From Symbiodinium natans (lineage: Eukaryota > Sar > Dinophyceae > Suessiales > Symbiodiniaceae), in contig CAJNDS010002657.1 of NCBI GenBank assembly GCA_905221605.1, forward strand, positions 7,501 through 71,500: 64,000 nt of DNA, read 5' to 3'. Below are positions 59,830 to 64,000 of the stretch, in pieces (the first letter of the stretch is position 1; each line of letters starts with the position of its first letter). The position numbers and the translations under genes are program-made. The notes beneath the pieces are model-generated. The model saw only the letters and a program-made list of their open reading frames with translations. It was not told the origin of the DNA and did not search any database.

Positions 59830-60500
59830 GGGTCTACAAGGTTTACAGGGTTTGTAGGGTTTCTTGGTTTAAAAGGGGCTTACAGGTTTAGAGGATCGAC
59901 AAGGTTTACAGGGCTTTATAGGGTTTATGGGGTTTAGGCTTGTTGAGTTTAGAGGTTTTAGAGGGTTTAGACTAGAGGTGTTAGAGGGTTTAGAGGGTTT
60001 AGAGGGTCTACAAGGTTTGCAGGGTGTATAGGGTTTGTTGGTTTAAAAAGGGGTTTATAGGGTCTACAGGCTTTTTTGGGGGGCTTGTAGGGTTTATGGT
60101 TTAGAGGGTCGACAAGGTTTACAGGGTTTTTAGTGGCGCTTTATTTCTTAAGGGCTTGTAGGGCTTGTAGCGTTTAGTGTTCAGAGGGTCTACAAGGTTT
60201 ACAGGAGGGCACTTATGATTTTTTTGGGGGCTTTGCAGGGCTTGTTGGTTTAGAGGGTTTATTGGTTTCGAGGGTTTATAGGGCTTATAGGGTCTGCAGT
60301 TTGCAGGGTATATTGGTGCATAACTAGGGTTTACAGGGTTTACCGGAGGGCTTCTAGGGGGGTTTTGGGGTCTAGGGTTTATTGGCTTTTTTGTGTTTGT
60401 CGGGTGTACACGGTTTGGAGGGTTTGCAGGCTTTATAGCGCATCTGGGGTTTCTTGTAGGATTGTAGGGGTTTTAGGGTTTATAGGCTTTCGGGAACCTC
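59830..60500 (+). repeat. Long degenerate TTTACAGGG/TTTAGAGGG region
   Basis: Unit-like phrases GGTTTACAGGG, TAGAGGGTTTA and GTCTACAAGG recur for 670 bp; no gene seen. Confidence 0.7.
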
Positions 60501-60771
60501 CCACATGTGGGTCAAGGGCTTCAGGGGCTAAGGGGGCCTAGGCCCTAAACCCTAAACCCTAAACCCTAAGCCCTAAACCCTAAACCCTAAGCCCCTAAAC
60601 CGGGGTGAGGGGAGGGGAGCTTCCCTTTCTAGCAAGGCTTACCCTCTGACGGCACTCTGATCTCAAAGGGTGCATCACTTCGAAGGGCCTTTAGGACAAC
60701 ACTGATATACTTGGGTTTAGGGTTTAGGGTTAGGGTTTAGGGTTTAGGGTTTAGGGTGTAGGGTGTAGGGT

Positions 60772-60910
60772 GGAGGTTCATGGTACTTTTTGACGGAGTA
60801 TAGCTGCACTTATAACTGTACTCATCACCACATTAGGGCACTTAAGGGGTTGAACAAGTGGGTTATAAGTACAGTTATCATTGGTTAATAAGAACCCCGA
60901 ACCTCCAAGG
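60772..60910. mobile_element. Family B element at array edge
   Basis: GGAGGTTCATGGTACTTTTT and AAGAACCCCGAACCTCCAAGG ends; the array 60713-60770 abuts the left end. Confidence 0.75.
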
Positions 60911-60944
60911 AGGGGTTAAGCCGATTTGGGTTTTTGGATTTACC

Positions 60945-61052
60945 CTAAACCCTAAACCTTGGCCCTAAACCCTAAACCTTAGCCCTAAACCCTAAACCCT
61001 AAACCCTAAACCCTAAACCCTAAACCCTAAACCCTAAACCCTAAACCCTAAA
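60945..61052 (-). repeat. Telomeric array
   Basis: Two CCTTGGC/CCTTAGC variant units then about 12 clean units. Confidence 0.95.
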
Positions 61053-61163
61053 AGGGTTTAGGATGGCTTGTGTTATAAGGTTTAGGATGGCTTCGGTCCT
61101 GAAGATGCTGCGCAGACAGACAGACAACTAGCTTATCCTTGTCAAGGCCCAGGGTCTTCTGGG

Positions 61164-61221
61164 GGTTTAGGGTTTAGGGTTTAGGGTTTAGGGTTTAGGG
61201 TTTAGGGTTTAGGGTTTAGGC
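61164..61221 (+). repeat. Telomeric array
   Basis: Eight clean units. Confidence 0.95.
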
Positions 61222-61365
61222 TTCTGCCAGTGCTCAAGGCCTCAACCCAACACCATGAAGCCCGAAAGGCCAAAACGCTAAACTGCACACCCTCAGTTGA
61301 GTTTGTGCGCGCGTGCTGGCGAGATCTGTCGATGTATGCGATGATTGCCAGGCATGAAAACCCTA
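61221..61365 (+). CDS. Hypothetical exon
   Basis: Plus strand VLKASTQHHEARKAKTLNCT PSVEFVRACWRDLSMYAMIA, about 48 codons right after a telomeric array. Product unknown. Confidence 0.3.
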
Positions 61366-61369
61366 CACC

Positions 61370-61860
61370 CCAAGCCGCAAACCCTAAACCTTTAACCCTA
61401 GTTCAGGGTTTAGGGTGTAGGGTTTTGGGTTTAGGCAGTTTAGGGCATACAGTTGGTGCGACCGCTCGCCTCGTTGTTCTTCTTTAGCCGCCGTCCTGGG
61501 CCCGATTGCGCAGCTCCATAGGCCCCAAGAGTCACGCGGCTTAGGGCTTAGGGGTTAGGGTTTAGGGCGTAGGGCTGAGGGTTTAGGGTTTGGGCTTGGG
61601 GTGTGAGGCGCGCTTGGGGGATACAGCTGGCTAGACATGCAGTAGATACGCGCACGCTCTCGTAGGGCTTTAGGCTTTGTAGGGTTGAACCTGGACGCAC
61701 CCAAGTACGTGACAACCTACCCCGAATGCCCCCCCCCCCCCCTTCAGGAATCTTTGGCCTTCAGCTAGTCTTGTAAACATGAAAGTAACATGACTCTTCC
61801 CATTCCTCTCAGAATTAAGCACCGTAAAGTGTGTTGGAATCGTGAGCTTAAGGTGCACGT
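61370..61860. other. Decayed repeat and unique sequence
   Basis: CTTAGGG/TTTAGGG fragments to 61600, a short C run at 61730-61742, no gene seen. Confidence 0.5.
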
Positions 61861-61997
61861 ACTTGGAGGTACATGGTTCTTATTAGCCAATTATAACTGT
61901 ACTGATAACCCACTTATCAGCCCCTTAAGTGCCCTAATTAATATGGTTATAAGTACAGTTATAATTCGTCAAAAAGTACCGTGAACCTGCAAGTAGG
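61861..61997. mobile_element. Family B element, full length
   Basis: TACTTGGAGGTACATGGTTC and AAAAAGTACCGTGAACCTGC...AAGTA; no array inside. Confidence 0.85.
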
Positions 61998-62411
61998 GCC
62001 ATACCACAGGGCACTTGGAAAATCCAGAAAGCCTTTTGGGTTCAAAGCGACCCAGGGAGCCCCACGCCCCTGAACTAGGGAACGTGCCCTATAACATGCA
62101 AGGGCCCTAAACCCCAAACCCTAAACCCTAAACCCCGAACCCTGAACCTTATCAACCCCAGATTCCTGCCCTGCTTCATGAAGGGGGAGTGAGCTGCTCA
62201 CTCTGGGATGTTCCTGACTGCCCAACATGAAACCAAACCCCAAAATCTCAAGATCGTCTCAACAAACGAGCCCGACTGAGCCCTAAAGCCGAAGCGCTAG
62301 ACCCTAAGCCCTAAAACCCTAAAACACCGCCTGATGCCCCACCTCTGGTGTTCATGGCGGGGTTTGAAAATTATTTGCGAGGGCTTAGGGTTCAGGGTTC
62401 GCAGGCACATT

Positions 62412-62578
62412 AACCCTAAACCGTAAACCGTAAACCGTAAACCGTAAACCGTAAACCCCCAAACCCCCAAACCCCCAAACCCCCAAACCCCCAAACCCCT
62501 AAACCCCTAAACCCCTAAACCCCTAAACCCCTAAACCCCTAAACCCCTACACCCCCAAACCCCAAACCCTAAACCCAA
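62412..62578 (-). repeat. Three successive variant arrays
   Basis: CCGTAAA x5, then CCCCCAAA x5, then CCCCTAAA x7, then CCCCAAA/CCCTAAA. Confidence 0.95.
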
Positions 62579-62584
62579 CTCAGG

Positions 62585-62690
62585 CTGATAAAGAAGGGGG
62601 CGGTTGGCCACCTGCCAAGCTCTCGGGCTGTGGCCAATCTTGTCCTTGAAGACGAAGCGGTAGAGCTTCCTGCATCAGAAGCTGTAGGGT
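62585..62690 (+). CDS. Hypothetical exon with AG/GT boundaries
   Basis: After ACTCAG the plus strand reads LIKKGAVGHLPSSRAVANLV LEDEAVELPASEA and meets GT within GTAGGG. Product unknown. Confidence 0.3.
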
Positions 62691-62960
62691 TTAGGGTTTA
62701 GGGTTTAGGCTTTAGGATTTAGAGTTTACGGTTTAGGGTTTAGGGCTTGTGGTCTGGGAGCCAGGGTTTAGGGTTTAGGATGTAGGGTTTAGGATTTATG
62801 GTCTGGGATTTAGGGTTTAGGGCCTCGGGCTTCGGATTTTGGGTTTAGGTTTTTCGGGTTTAGGATTAGGGTCTCGAATTTAGGGTTTAGAGTTTGGATG
62901 TAGGACTTAGGATTTATGGGTTTTTCAAGTTTAAGGTTTAGGGGCATAAGCATCGGGTCG
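62687..62960 (+). repeat. Degenerate TTTAGGG region
   Basis: Short clean runs with ATTTAGGG, GTTTACGG and TTATGG decay. Confidence 0.8.
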
Positions 62961-63192
62961 TTCCCTACTGCAGTAAAACTAGGACCCTGCAGATGGCTTC
63001 AAAACCCCCAAACCCAAAATGCTTAAAGCCCTGAAAGAACCGAACCCCCCCAAAAACACAAAATCCCAAAACACTAAACCTGAAAACCCTAACCCTAAAA
63101 GCCGTAAAGCCCTAAGACCCTAAGACTCTAGAACCCTGAAACCCTCAAACCCTAACCTTTAAAAGCTTCAACTCGGCTGGTTTTGGGGAATT

Positions 63193-63345
63193 TCTTACTT
63201 AGAAGCTCTTTGACTTAGTAAGTCTACCTAGTACCTTAAACCCCTAAACCCCTAAACCGCTAAACCCCTAACCCCTCACCCCTGAACCCTAAACCCCAAA
63301 CCCTGCCATAACCCACCTTACTAACCCTACTTACTAAGTCCCAAA
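63193..63345 (+). mobile_element. Family N element with nested telomeric array
   Basis: CTTACTTAGAAGCTCTTTGA...CTAGTACC, then CCCCTAAA repeats 63237-63304, then CCATAACCCACCTTACTA, which is the expected continuation of family N. Confidence 0.65.
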
Positions 63346-63739
63346 GCCTTCCCAACAGGCTAGGGCTGGACTCTTTGAGCAGTTTTTTGGGATTAGGGTT
63401 TAGGGTTTAGGGTTTAGGGTTTAGAGCAAAGTCTAGGGTTTAGGGCTTGGTTTGGGTTTGGGGTTTAGGGTTTAGGGTCTAGGGCTTAGGGTTTAAGGGT
63501 CAAGGGACTTGTGGCCCCCCAAAACAAGGAACATTTCCACGGATCCTAAAGTTCGGATTTCCTTTATAAACAAACATCTATATATATATATATATAGAGA
63601 GAGAGATAGATACATAGATATAGATACATATGTATAAATGTCTATGGTACCTTCTATGAATTAGGGTCCCTTTTCGGGGTTAGTATGATAAGGCGGCCCC
63701 TAAGATTTAGGCCGCCCCAAAGAGGGACCATCGTGCTAG

Positions 63740-63945
63740 TTTAGGGTTTAGGGTTTAGGGTCTAGGGTTAGGGTTTAGGGTTTAGGGTTTAGGGTTTAGG
63801 GTTTAGGGTTTAGGGTTTAGGTTTTAGGGTTTAGGGTTTAGGGTTTAGGGTTTAGGGTTTAGGGTTTAGGTTTTAGGGTTTAGGGTTTAGGGTTTAGGGT
63901 TTAGGGTTTAGGCTTTAAGGGTTAAGGGTTTAGGGATAAGGGGTT
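63740..63945 (+). repeat. Telomeric array, ~27 units
   Basis: Clean with two GTTTTAGGG units. Confidence 0.95.
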
Positions 63946-64000
63946 AGCCCAGTAACCAAAAAAGGGGAAGGGTACCCCTTTTCTTGGTTGGCTGCTTGAT
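63943..64000 (+). mobile_element. Family E element cut by the window end
   Basis: GGTTAGCCCAGTAACC and AAGGGGAAGGGTACCCC match the family E end. Confidence 0.5.

Noticed and set aside
1-64000. The window as a single chromosome end
   Set aside because: Arrays are short, dispersed and in both orientations, with no terminal run.
1-64000. CRISPR array or prokaryotic operons
   Set aside because: Repeats are telomeric or palindromic elements, no cas-like genes or spaced identical repeats; coding is split by introns.

Overview
The window reads as nuclear DNA of a dinoflagellate, most likely a Symbiodinium-type alga. Seen in the sequence: TTTAGGG/CCCTAAA repeats throughout, almost no long open frames, one recognisable multi-exon gene with RCC1-type repeats whose inferred introns begin GT, GC or GA and end AG, and a fragment resembling the Gag part of dinoflagellate Copia elements. 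Known: dinoflagellates have TTTAGGG telomeres, tolerate GC-AG and GA-AG introns, and carry introner elements. The species call is inference.

Layout: by eye there are roughly 150 interstitial telomeric arrays of 20 to over 300 bp, about one per 400 bp, in both orientations (here '+' marks TTTAGGG on the top strand, '-' marks CCCTAAA on the top strand). Between them lie short unique segments of 60-300 bp and about 50 copies of short (80-190 bp) terminal-inverted-repeat elements in about 18 families (called A-S here). Several arrays are built from one locally amplified variant: CCCCCTAAA at 2.05-2.75 kb, CCCGAAA at 22.7 kb, AAAGCCT at 42.6 kb, CCCTAAAA at 46.8 kb, and three successive variants at 62.4 kb. 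Other blocks: a ~108-bp satellite (5.9 and 7.0 kb), a ~60-bp minisatellite (23.1 kb), an AT-only island (41.25-41.69 kb), ACCTTGT/AAGGTCA minisatellites (55.3-55.6 kb), and GA, TA and poly-G/C tracts.

The clearest gene is on the minus strand, 35904 to 33786: a ubiquitin-like N-terminus followed by about ten 41-residue RCC1-like repeats. Five short elements interrupt it. Removing each with one copy of its short duplicated target restores one continuous 485-codon frame. The donors GT, GA, GA and GC are supplied by the target duplications, so these elements behave as introners. One of the introns also holds a telomeric array. Telomeric arrays are found inside at least eight elements from six families.

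Other coding signals are weaker: a pair of diverged paralogous exons (8.2 and 10.3 kb), a frameshifted Gag-like fragment (45.0-45.5 kb), open frames restored by removing elements at 38.0 and 50.2 kb, membrane-helix exons (1.9, 11.4, 24.8, 51.2 kb), and many 30-50 codon open segments lying between telomeric arrays. A 35-codon frame stays open by chance about one time in five, so the short exon calls are deliberately of low confidence. No rRNA, tRNA, CRISPR array or intact transposase or reverse transcriptase gene was seen.
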